From Mercurialis annua (lineage: Eukaryota > Streptophyta > Magnoliopsida > Malpighiales > Euphorbiaceae), in the NCBI RefSeq assembly GCF_937616625.2, contig NC_065574.1, positions 26,476,501 through 26,540,500 of the forward strand: a DNA stretch of 64,000 bases. The letters run 5' to 3'. Made by a program: the position numbers and the translations under genes. The stretch's first letter is position 1. Each line of letters begins with the position of its first letter. This document shows positions 37,096 through 49,650 of the stretch, piece after piece. The notes beneath the pieces are model-generated. The model did not search any database. It saw only the letters and a program-made list of their open reading frames with translations, and was not told the origin of the DNA.

Positions 37096-40000
37096 ACGAC
37101 GCGTTAAAGAGACTTGAGATGCGACATACTATTCTAGCCTCACTTTTCACGCACACTTTGCGTAATATAACCTAAACATGCTCAGGTAATCGAAACAACG
37201 CGTTAAAGAGACTTGAGATGCGACATACTAATCAATTATCGTTTTTCACGCACACTCTGCATAATATAACCTAACTATATTTAGGTAATTGGAACGAGGC
37301 GATATAGAGACTTGTGACGCGACATAATCATGGTAATCGAAACGACGTGTTAAAGAGAATTGAGACGCGACATGATAATCTAGCATCACTTTTCACGCAC
37401 AGTTTGTGTAATATTAACCTAACCATGCTTAGGTAATCAGAACGACACGTTAATGAGACATACGCGTTAGAGAGACTTGTGACGCCACATAAGCATGGCA
37501 ATCGAAACGACGCGTTAGAGAGACTTGTGACACAACATAAGCATGGTAATTGAAACGACGCGTTAAAGAGACTTGAGACGCGACATACTATTCTAGCGTC
37601 ACTTTTCACACACACTTTGCGTAATATAACCTAACCATGCTCAGGTAATCGAAACAACGCGTTAAAGAGACTTGAGATGCGACATACTAATCTACCGTCA
37701 CTTTTCACGCACACTTTGCGTAACATAACCTCACCATGCTCAGGTAATCGAATCGACGCGTTAAATAGCCTTGAGATGTGACATACTAATCTAGCTTCAC
37801 TTTTCACGCACATATTGCGTAATATAAACTAACCATGCTTAGGTAATCGGAACGGCGCGTTAATGGGACTTGAGACGCGACATATTAATCTAGCGTCACT
37901 TTTCACGCACACTTTGCATAATATAACCGATGCTTGGATAATCAAAACGACGCGTTAAAGAGACTTGTGATGCGATATAAGCATGGTAATCGAAACGACG
38001 CGTTAAAGAGACTTAAGATGCGACATACTAATCTATTGTCACTTTTCACGCACACTCTGCATAATATAACCTAACCATGCTTAGGTAATCGGAACGAGGC
38101 GTTAGAGAGACTTGTGACGCGACATAATCATGGTAATCGAAACGACGTATTAAAGAGACTTGAGACGCGACATACTAATCTAGCGTCGCTTTTCAAGCAC
38201 AGCTTGCATAATATAACCTAACCATGCTTAGGTAATCGGAACGACGCGTTAGAGAGACTTTTGATGCGAGATAAGCATGGTAATCGAAATGACACGTTAA
38301 AGAGACTTGAGACGCGACATACTAATCTACCGTCAATTTTCCCCCACACTTTGCGTAATATAACCTAACCATGTATAGGTAATCGGAACGACGCGTTCAA
38401 AAGACTTCACACGCGACATACTAATCTATTGTTACTTTTAACACAAACTTTGTGTAATATAAACTAACCTTGCTTAGGTAATCGGAAAGACGCATTAAAG
38501 AGACTTGAGACACGTCATACTAATCTATCATCACTTTTTACGTACTCTTTGCGTAGTATATCTTAACCATGCTTAGGTAATTGGAACGACACGCCAAAAA
38601 GACTTGAGATGCGACAGAATAATCTATTGTAACTTTTCACGTACACTTTGCGTAATATAAACTAACAGTGCTTAGGTAATTGGAACGACGCGTTAGAGAG
38701 ACTTGTGACGCGACATAAGAATGGTAATAGCCAACGACGCCTTAGAGAGACTTGAGACGCGACATAGTAATCTAGCGTTACTTTTAACGCACACTTTGCA
38801 TAATATAACCATACATAGGTAATCGGAACAGCACGTTAGTGAGACTTATGACACGACATACTAATATAGCATCACTTTTCAAGCACACTTTGCGTAATAT
38901 AACCTAACAATGCATAGGTAATCGGAAGGACGCGTAAAAGAGACTTGTGACGTGACATAGTAATCTAGCTTCACTTTTAACGCACACTTTCCATAATATA
39001 CTCTAACCATGCTTAGGTAATCGGAACAACGCATTAGACAGACTCGTGACGCGACATAAGCATGGTAATCAAAACGACGCGTTAAAGAAACTTGTGACAC
39101 GACATAGTAATCTAGCATACACTTTGCGTAATATAACCTAACCATCGTACTTAGGTAATCGGAACGACGCGTTAGAGAGACTTGTGGCGCGACAAAAGCA
39201 TGGTAATCGAAACGACGCGTTAAAGAGACTTGAGACGCTGACATACTAATCAACCATAGCGCAATATAACCTAACCATGCTTAGGTAATCAGAACAACGC
39301 GCTAAAAAGACTTCAGACTCGACATATTAATCTATTGTCACTTTTAACACACACTTTGCGTAATATGACCTAACCATGATTAGGTAATCGGAACGAGTTA
39401 AAGAGACTTAAGACACGTCATACAAATCTAGCATCACTTTTTATGCACTCTTTGCGTAATATAACCTAACCATGCTTAGGTAATTAGAACGACGTGTTAA
39501 AGAGACTTGAGATGCGATGTACTAATCTAGCGTCACTTTTCACGCACACTTTGCATAATATAACCTAACCATGCTTAGGTAATCGGAACGACGTGTAGAG
39601 AGACTTTTGACGCGACATAAGCATGGTAATTGAAACGACGCGTTAAAGAGACTTGAGACGCGACATACTAATCTAGATTCACTTTTCACGCACATTTTGC
39701 GTAATATAACCTATCAATGCTTAGGTAATTGGAACGACGCGTTAGAGAGACTTGTGACGCGACATAAGCATGGTAATCGAAAACGACGCGTTAAAGAGAG
39801 ATGAGACGCGACATACTGATCTAGCGTCAATTTTCACGCACACTTTGCGTAACATAACCTAACCATGCATAAGTATTCGAAACGAAGCGTTAAAGAAAGA
39901 GACTTGAGACGCGACAAACTAATCTAGCGTCACTTTTCACGCACACTTTACGTATTAAAACCTAACCATGTTAATCGGAAAAACGCGTTAAAGGGACTTG

Positions 40001-41629
40001 AGACGCAACATAGTAATCTAACATCACTTTTCACGCACACTTTGCGTAATATAACCTTAGGTAATAGAAACGACACGATTAAAAGACTTGAGACGCGACA
40101 TACTAATCTATTGTCTCTTTTAACGGACACTTTGTGTAATATAACCTGAACGACGCACTAAAGAGACTAGAGACACTACATACTAATCTAGCATCACTTT
40201 TTGCATAATATAACCTAACCATGCTTAGGTAATCAGAACGACGCATCAAAAAGACTTGAGACGCGACATACTAATCCAGTTCACTTTTCTCGCACACTTT
40301 GAGTAATGTCAACTAACCATGCTTAGATAATTGGAACGATGCGTTAGAGAGACTTGTGATGCGACATAAGTATGGTAATGAAACGACGCCTTAAAGAGAC
40401 TTTAGACGCGACATATTAATCTACCGTCATTTTTCACGGACACTTTGAATAATTTAATCTAACCATGCATAGGTAATGGGACGGACGCGTTAAAGAGACA
40501 TGAGACATGACATACTAATCTAGCGTCACTTTTCACGCACACTTTGTGTAACATAACCTAACCATGCATTAGTATTCGAAACGATGCGTTAAAGAGACTT
40601 GAGACGCGACATATGCATAGTAATCAAAATGACGCGTTGAAGAGACTTGAGATGCGACATAGTAATCTACTGTCATTTCTTACGCACACTTTGCGTAATA
40701 TAACCTAATATGATGCTTAGGTAATCGGAACGACGAGTTAAAGAGACTTGAGACGTGACATACTAATCTATCGTCACTTCTTACGCACGCTTTGCGTAAC
40801 CTAACCTAACCGTGCTTAGGTAATTGGAACGACGCGTTAAAGAGACTTGAGATGCGTCATACTTATCTAGCGTCACTTTTCATGCACACTTTGCGTAATA
40901 TAAGCATGGTTATTGAAATGAAGCGTTAAAGAGACTTGAGACACGACATACTAATTTAGCGTCACTTTTCACGTACACTTTGCGTTATATAACCAAACCA
41001 TGCTAAGGTAATCGGAACAACGCATTGAAGAGACTTGACACGCGACATACGAATCTATCATCACTTTTCACGCGCACTTCGCGTAATATAACCTAACCAT
41101 GCTTAGGTAATCGGAACGACGCGTTAGAGAAACTCGTAACGCGACATAAGCATGGTAATCTAAATGATGCGTTAAAGAATCTTGTGTCTCGACAAAGTAA
41201 TCTAGCGTCCCTTTTTATGCACACTTTGCGTAATATAACCTAACCATGCTTAGGTAATCGGAACGACGCGTTAGTGAGACTTGTGACGCGACATAAGCAT
41301 GGTTATCGAAACGACGCGTTAAAGAGACTTGAGACGCGACATACTAATCAAACGTCACTTTTCACGCACACTTTGCAAAATATAACCTAAGCATGCTTAG
41401 ATAATCGGAGTGGCGCGTTAGTGAGACTTGTAACGCGACATAAGCATGGTAATTGAAACGATGCGTTAAAGACACTTGAGACGCGACATACTAATCTACA
41501 GTCACTTTTCACGCACACTTTGTGTAATATAACCTAACCATGCTTAGGTAATTGAAACAACGCGTAAATGAGACTTGAGATGCGACATACTAATCTAGAG
41601 TCACTTTTTCCGCACACTTTGCATAATAT

Positions 41630-42140
41630 AACTCAACCATTCTTAGTTAATCGAAACGACGCATTAATGAGACTTGAGATGCGACATACTATAATCTATC
41701 ATCACTTTTCACGCGCACTTTGCGTAATATAACCATGCTTAGATAATCAGAACGACGCGTTAATGAGACTTGTGACGCGACATAAGCATGGTAATCGAAA
41801 CGACGCGTTAAAGAGACTTGAGATGCGACATACTAATCTATTATCACTTTTCACGCACACTCTTCATAATATAACCTAACTATATTTAGGTAATTGAAAC
41901 GAGGCGATATAGAGACTTGTGACGTGACATAATCATGGTAATCGAAACGACGTGTTTAAGAGACTTGAGACGCGACATGCTAATCTAGCGTCACTTTTCA
42001 TGCACACTTTGCGTAATATAACCTAACCATGCTCAGGTAATTGAAACAACGCGTTAAAGAGACTTGAGATGCGACATACTAATCTATTATCGATTTTCAC
42101 GCACACTCTTCATAATATAACCTAATTATATTTAGGTAAT
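41630..42140 (-). repeat. Diverged relative of the start of the 3.4-kb unit
   Basis: ATAACTCAACCATTCTTAG near 41633, ACTATAATCTATCATC, AACCATGCTTAGATAATC and the CTATATTTAGGTAATTG unit follow the order at 29810-30500, but with many substitutions and a different spacing. This suggests an older copy outside the recent triplication. Confidence 0.78.
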
Positions 42141-45100
42141 CGGAACGAGGCGATATAGAGACTTGTGACGCGACATAATCATGGTAATCGAAACGACGTG
42201 TTAATTAGACTTGAGATACGACATGCTAAAGGGTCACTTTTCACGCACACTTTGCGTAATATAACCTAACCATCTTAGGTAATCAGAACGACGCGTTAAT
42301 GACACTTATGACGCGACATAGTAATCCAGCTTCACTTTTAATGCACACTTTCCATAATATACACTAACCATTCTTAGGTAATGGGAACGACGCGTTAGAG
42401 AGACTTGTGACTCACCATAAGCATGGTAATCGAAACAACGCATTAAAGAGACTTGAGACACGACATACTATTCTAGCGTCACTTTTCACGCACACTTTGT
42501 GTAATATATTCTAATCATGCTCAGGTAATCGAAACAACGCGTTAAAGAGACTTACGATGCGACATACTAATCTACCGTCACTTTTCACGCACACTTTGCG
42601 TAATGTAACCTCACCATGCTAAGGTAATCGAAACGACGCGTTAAGAGACTTGATATGTGACATAATAATCTAGCATCAGTTTTCACGCACATTTACATAA
42701 TATAACCTAACCATGCTTAGGTAATCGGAACGACGCGTTAATGGGACTTGAGATGCGACATATTAATCTAGCGTCACTTTTCACGCACACTTTGTATAAT
42801 ATAACTCATGCTTGGATAATTGGAACGACGCCTTAACGAGTCTTGTGACGCGACATAAGCATGGTAATCGAAACGACGCGTTAAAGAGACTTGAGATGCG
42901 ACATACTAATCTATTGTCACCTTTCACGCAAACTCTGCGTAATATAACCTAACCATGCTTAGGTAATCGGAACGAGGCTTTAGAGAGACTTGTGACGCTA
43001 AATAATCATGGTAATCGAAACGACGTGTTAAAAAGACTTGAGTCGCGACATGCCAATCTAGCGTCACTTTTCACGAACACTTTGCGTAATATAACCTAAC
43101 CATGCTTAGGTAATCAAAATGATGCGTTAAAGAGACTTATGACGCGACATTATAATCTAGCTTCACTTTTAATGCACACTTTCCATAATATAAACTAACC
43201 ATGCTTAGGTAATCGGAACGACGCGTTAGAGAGACTTGTAACGCGATATAAGCATGGTAATCGAAACGACGCGTTAAAGAGAGATGAGACGCGACATACT
43301 AATCTAGCGTCAAATTTCACCCACACTTTGCGTAACATAACCTAACCATGCATAAGTAATCGAAACGACGCGTTAAAAAGACTTGAGACGCCACATACTA
43401 ATCTAACGTCACTTTTCACGCACACTTTGCGTAATATAACCTAACCATGCTTAGGTAATCGAAACGACGCGTTAAAAAGACTTGAGACACGACATACTAA
43501 TCTATTGTCGCTTTTAACGCACACTTTGCGTAATATAACCTAACCATGCCTAGGTAATCGGAACGACGCATTAAAAAGACTTGAGACACGACATACTAAT
43601 CTAGCATCACTTTTTACGCACTTTTTGCGTAATTTAACCTAACAATGCTTAGGTAATTAGAACGACGCGTCAAAAAGACTTGAGACGCGAAATACTAATC
43701 TATTTCACTTTTCTCGCACACTTTGGGTAGTGTAAACTAACCGTGCTTAGGTAATCAGAATGACGCGTTAATGAGACTTATGACGCGACATTATAATCTA
43801 GCTTCACATTTAATGCACACTTTCCATAATATAAACTAACCATGCTTAGGTAATCGGAACGATGTGTTAGAGAGACTTGTGACGCGACATAAGCATAGTA
43901 ATAAAAACGACGCGTTAGAGAGACTTGAGACGCGACATAGTAATCTATTGTCACTTTTTACGCACACTTTTCATAATATAACCTAATATAATGCTTAGGT
44001 AATCGGAACGACGAGTTAAAGAGAGATGAGACGCGACATACTAATCTATCGTCACTTCTTACGCACGCTTTGCGTAGACTAACCTAACCGTGCTTAGGTA
44101 ATTGGAATGACGCGTTAAAGATACTTGAGACGCGTCATACTAATCTAGCGTCACTTTTCACGCACACTTTGCGTAATATAACCTAACCATGCTTAGGTAA
44201 TCGAAACGACGCGTTAAAAAGACTTGAGAGGCGACATACTAATCTATTGTCACTTTTAACGCACACTTTGTGTAATATAACCTAACCATGCTTAGGTAAT
44301 CGGAACGACGGATCAAAAAGACTTGAGACTCGACATACTAATCTATTTCACTTTTCTCACACACTTTGAGTAATGTAAACTAACCATCCTTAGGTAATTG
44401 GAACGATGCGTTAGAGAGACTTGTGACGCGATATAAGAATGGTAATGAAACGACGCCTTAACGAGACTTTAGACGCAACATACTAATCTAGCGTCATTTT
44501 TCACGGACACTTTGCGTAATTTAATCTAACCATGCATATGTAATCGGACAGACGCGTTAAAGAGTTATGAGACACGACATACTAATCCAGCGTCACTTTT
44601 CACGCACACTTTGTGTAATATAACCTAACCATGCTTAGATTTTTTGAACGACGCGTTAAAGAGACTTGTGACGGGACATAAGCATAGTAATCAAAACGAC
44701 GCATTAAAGAGACTTGAGACGCGACATACTAATCTAGTGTGACTTTTTACGCACACTTTGCGTAATAGAACGTAACAATGCTTAGGTAATCGGAACGACG
44801 AGTTAATGAGACTTGAGATGCGACAAACTAATTTATCGTCACTTTTTACGCACGCTTTGCGTAATCTAACCTATCGACGCGTTAAAGAGACTTGAGACAT
44901 GACATACTAATCTAGCGTCACTCACACTTTGCCTAATATAACCTAACCATGCTTAGGTAATCGGAAAGACGCGTTAGAGAGACTTGTGGCGTTACATAAG
45001 CATGGTATTCGAAACGACGCGCTAAAGAGAGTAGAGACGCGACATACTAATCTAGCATCACTTTTTCACGCACACTTTGCGTAATATTACCTACCAATGC

Positions 45101-46200
45101 TTCGGTAATCGAACCGACGCGTTAACGAGACTTGTGACGCGACATAAACATAGTAATTAAAACGAAGCGTTAAAGAGACTTGAAATGGGACATACTAATC
45201 TAGCGTCACTTTTTACGCACACTTTACGTAATAAAACCTACGATACTTAGGAAATCGGAAAGACGCCTTAAAGAGACTTGAGACGCGGCATACTAATCTC
45301 GAGTCACTTTTTACACACGCTATGCATAATATAACCTAACCATGCTTAGATAATCGGAACTACGCGTTAAAGAGACTTGAGACGCGACATACTAATCTAG
45401 GGTCACTTTTCACGCACACTTTGCGTAATATAACCTAACCATGCTTAGGTAATCGGAACAACGCGTTAGAGAGACTTGTAACGCGACATAAGCATGGTAA
45501 TCGAAACAACGCGTTACAGAGACTTGAGAGGCGACATACTAATCTGGTGTCACTTTTCACGCACACTTTGCGTAATATAACCTAACAATGGTTAGGTAAT
45601 TGGAATGACGCGTTAGAGAGACTTGTGACGCGGCATAAGCATTGTAATCGAAACGACGCGTTAAAGAGACTTAAGACGCGACATACTTATCTAGCGTCAC
45701 TTTTCACGCACACTTTGCGTAATATAACCTAACCATGCTTAGGTAATTGAAACGACGCGTGAAATAGACTTGAGACAGGACAAACAAATCTAGCGTCACT
45801 TTTCAAGCACTATAACCTAACCATGCTTAGTTAATCGGAACAACGCGTTAAAGAGACTTGAGACGCAACATGCAAATCTAGCGTCACTTTTAGTGCACAC
45901 TTTGCATAGTATAACCTAACCATGATTAGCTAATCGGAACGACGTGATAGAGAGACTTGTGACGCGACATAAGCATACTAATCGAAACAACGCGTTAAAG
46001 AGACTTGAGACGCAACTTACTAATATAGAATCACTTTTCACGCACACTTTGCGTATATAACCTAACCATGCTTAGGTAATCGGAACGACGCGTAAAAGAG
46101 ATTTGAGACGCGACATACCAATCTAGAGTCACTTTTGACGCACACTCTGCATAATATAACCCAACCATGCTTAGGTAATCGGAACGACGCGTTATAGAAA

Positions 46201-49125
46201 CATATTACGCAAAGTGTGTTTGAAAAGTGACGCTAGATTAGTTTGTCGCGTCTCAAGTCTCTGTAAAGCGTCGTTTCGATTACCTAAGCACGGTTAGGTT
46301 ATATTACACAATGTGTGCTTGAAAAGTGACGCTAGATTTGTATGTTGCGTCTCAAGTCTCTTTAACGCGTCGTTTCGATTATTTAAGCACGATTAGGTTA
46401 TATTACGCAAAGTGTGCTTGAAAAGTGACGCTAGATTTGTATGTCACGTCACAAGTCTCTCTAATGCGTCGTTCCGATTACCTAAGCATGGTTAGGTTAT
46501 ATTACGCAAAGTGTGCTTGAAAAGTGACGCTAGATTAGTATGTCGCTTCTCATGTTTCTTTAACGCGTCGTTCCGATTATCTAAGCATGGTTAGGTTATA
46601 TTACGCAAAGCGTGCATATAAAGTGACGTTAGATTAGTATGTCGCGTCTCAAGTCTCTTTAACGCGTCGTTCTGATTATTTAGCAATCGTTAAGTTATAT
46701 TACGCAAAGTGTGCGTAAAAAGTGACGCTAGATTAGTATGTCACATTTCAATTCTCTTTAACGGGTCGTTCTGATTACCTAAGCATGGTTAATTTATATT
46801 ATGGAAAGTGTGCGTGAAAAGTGACGCTAGATTTGTATGTCGCGTCACAAGTCTCTCTAGCGCGTCGTTCCGATTACCTTAGCATGGTTAGGTTATATTA
46901 GCAAAGTGTGCGTGAAAAGTGACGCTAGATTAGTATGTCGCGTCACAAGTCTCTTTAACGCGTCGTTCCAATTACCTAAGCATGGTTAATTTATATTATG
47001 GAAAGTGTGCGTTAAAAGTGAAGCTACATAACTATGTCGCGTCTTACGTCTCTTTACCGCGTCGTTTTGATTACCATGCTTATGTCGCGTCACAAGTCTC
47101 TCAAACGTGTCGTTCCGATTACCTAATCATGGTTAGGTTATATTATGCAAAGTGTGCGTTAGAATTGACGGTAGAGTACTATGTCGCGTAGCAAGTCACT
47201 TTAACGCGTTGTTCCGATTACCTTAGCATGGTTAGGTTATATTACGCAAAGTGTGCGTGAAAAAAGATATAAGATTTGTATGTTTCGTCTCAAGTCTTAT
47301 TAACACGTTGTTACGATTACCTAAGCATGGTTAGGTTATATTACACAAAGTGTGCGGGAAAAGTGACTCTAGATTAGTATGTCGCGTCTCAAGTCACTTT
47401 TACGCGTCGTTTTGATTACCATGCTTCTGTCGCGTCACAAGTCCCTCTAACGCGTCGTTCGGATTACCTAAGCATGGTTAATTTATATTATGGAAAGTGT
47501 GCGTGAAAAGTGACGCTAGATTAGTATGTCGCGTCAGAAGTCTCTTTAATGCGTCGTTCCGTTTACCTAAGCATGGTTAGGTAATATACTTAAAGTGTGC
47601 GTGAACATTGACGATAGATTAGTATATATGTCGCGTCTCATGTCTCTTCAACGCGTCGATTCGATTACCTAAGCATGGTTAATTTATATTATGGAAAGTG
47701 TGCGTTAAAAGTGAAGCTGGATTACTATGTCGCATCACAAGTCTCTTTAATGCGTCGTTCCGATTACCTAAGCATGGTTAAGGTTACATTACACAAAGTG
47801 TGCGTGAAAAGTGACGCTAGATTAGTATGTCGCGTCACAAGAGTCTTTAACGCGTCGTTCCAATTACATAAGAATGGTTAGGTTATATACCCAAAGTGCG
47901 CGTGAAGAGTGACGCTAAAAGTCTCTCAAACGTGTCGTTCCGATTACCAAATCATGGTTAGGTTATATTATGCAAAGTGTGCGTTAAAATTGACGGTAGA
48001 GTACTATGTCGAGTCACAAGTCACTTTAACACATCGTTCCGATTACCTTATCATGGTTAGGTTATATGACGTAAAGTGTGCGTGAAAAGTGACGCTAGAT
48101 TTATATGTTGCGTCTCAAGTCTCTTTAACGCGTTGTTCCGTTTAACTAAGCATGGTTAGATTATATTACGCAAAGAATGCTTGAAAAGTGACGCTAGATT
48201 AGTTTGTCTGGTCTCAAGTCTCTTTAACGCGTTGTTTTGATTACCTAAGCATGGTTAGATTATATTACGCAAAGTGTGCGTGAAAAGTGACGCTAGATTA
48301 GTATGTCGCGTCTCAAGTCTCTTCAACGCGTCGATTAGATTACCTAAGCAGCATGGTTACGTTATATTACGCAAAGTGTGCATGAAAAGTGACGTTGGAT
48401 TAGTATGTCGCGTCTCAAGTCTCTTCAACGCCTCGATTCGATTACCTAAGCATGGTTACGTTATATTACGCAAAGTGTGTGTGAAAAGTGACGTTGGATT
48501 AGTATATTGCGTCACAAGTCTCACTAATGTGGCGTTCCGATTACATATGCATGCTTAGGTTATATTACGCAAAGTGTGCGTGAAAAGTAACGCTAGATTA
48601 ACGCGATGTTTCGATTACCATGCTTATGTCGCGTTACAAGTCTCTCTAACGCGTTGTTCCGATTACCTAAGCATGGTTAGGTTATATTACGCAAAGTGTG
48701 CGTGAAAAGTGACGCTAGATTAGTATATTGCGTCTCAAGCCTCTTTAACGCGTCGTTCCGATTATCTAAGCATGGTTAGGTTCTATTATGCAAATCGTGT
48801 GTAAAAAGTCACTCGAGATTAATATGTCGCGTCTCAAGTCTCTTTAAGGCGTCGTTCCGATTACCTAAGCATCGTAGGTTATATTACGTAAAGTGTGCGT
48901 TAAAAGTGACGCTAGATTAGTATGTCCCATTTCAAGTCTCTTTAACGCTTCGTTTTAATTACTATGCTTATGTCGCGTCACAAGTCTCGTTAACGCGTCG
49001 TTCCGAACAACTAAGCATGTTTAGGTTATACTACACAAAGTGTGTGTGAAAAGTGACGCTAGGTTAGTATGTCGCATCTCATGTCTCTATAACGCGTCGG
49101 TTCGATTACCGAAGCATGGTTAGGT
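46201..49125 (+). repeat. Plus-oriented satellite block 3 (about 2.9 kb)
   Basis: Orientation returns to plus at about 46200, where a truncated minus unit (GTTATAGAAA) meets CATATTACGCAAAG. The block is rich in L units with a TTTATATTATGGAAAG variant (near 46791, 46990, 47490 and 47690). It contains a sub-block at 47930-48560 whose inverted counterpart lies at 63310-63950. Confidence 0.93.
47930..48560 (+). repeat. Inverted-repeat partner of 63310-63950
   Basis: The units CTCAAACGTGTCG, CAAATCATGG, TTAAAATTGACGGTAGAG, GATTGAATCG-type (CGATTCGATTACC) and GTTACGTTATATTACG occur in the same order as in the reverse complement of 63310-63950. They include two consecutive GACGTTGGATTAG units. Confidence 0.82.
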
Positions 49126-49650
49126 AGACTTGAGACACGACATACTAATCTAGCATCACTTTTTACGCACTCTTTATGTAATTTAACCTAACCATGCTTA
49201 GGTAATCGGAACGACGCGTCTCAAAGACTTTAGACGCGACATATTGATCTATTTCACTTTTCACGCACACTTTGCGTAGTAAACGCTAACCATGCTTAGG
49301 TAATTGGAACGATGCGTTAGAGAGACATGTGACGTGACATAAGAATGGTAATGAAACGATGCCTTAAAGAAACATTAGACGGGACATACTAATCTAGCGT
49401 CACTTTTCACGCACACTTTGTGTAATATAACCTAACCATGATAGGTAATCGGACTAATCTAGCATCACTTTTTTTACGCACGCTTTGCGTAATATAACCT
49501 GACCATGCTTGGGTAATCGGAACGACGCGTTAAAGAGACTTGAGACGCGACATAAGCATGGTAATCGACATATTAATCTAGCGTCACTTTTCACGCACCG
49601 TTTGCGTAACATTACCTAACCATGCTTCGGTAATCGGAACAACGTGTTAA
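49126..49650 (-). repeat. Small inverted satellite block 4 (about 0.53 kb)
   Basis: About five L units plus S-type pieces in minus orientation are embedded between two plus blocks. The left edge is GGTTAGGT joined to AGACTTGAGACACG. The right edge is AACGTGTTAA joined to TAATTCTCTCTAACG. The interior follows minus-strand sequence at about 62280-62580 unit for unit, including the shared short forms CTATTTCAC and GGTAATGAAACGA. Confidence 0.93.

Larger units (their letters stand above)
36148..39553 (-). repeat. 3.4-kb higher-order repeat, copy 3 (about 3406 bp)
   Basis: Offset 3398 to copy 2 until about 38917. There copy 3 keeps GGTAATCG (38917-38924), which is absent from copies 1 and 2. It ends near GCATAATATAAC (39553), after which the sequence is no longer the start of a fourth copy but an ordinary CCATGCTTAGG unit. 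Confidence 0.93.
26950..46200 (-). repeat. Minus-oriented satellite block 2 (about 19.2 kb)
   Basis: From about 26950 the units read as reverse complement (GCGTAATATAACC, then CCATGCTTAGG, GTAATCGGAACGACGCG and CTAATCTAGCGTCAC). The block holds the triplicated 3.4-kb higher-order unit at 29809-39553. On either side are more diverged units. About 29.8-30.5 kb resembles 41.6-42.1 kb, and 39.6-40.1 kb resembles 43.2-43.75 kb. The left part (about 26.95-29.5 kb) is the inverted relative of plus-strand sequence near 53.7-55.1 kb. Confidence 0.95.

Noticed and set aside
32108..39253. Identical 113-residue frames at 32108-32449 and 35506-35847, with a longer form at 38879-39253
   Set aside because: The identity comes from the recent 3.4-kb duplication, not from protein-level conservation. 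The third copy differs by the 8-bp indel, which changes the frame end.
26950..46200. Simple inversion of a single 19.2-kb segment
   Set aside because: The sequences flanking the two joints are different unit types, and the block has relatives on both strands elsewhere. A single inversion is not supported, though it is not excluded.
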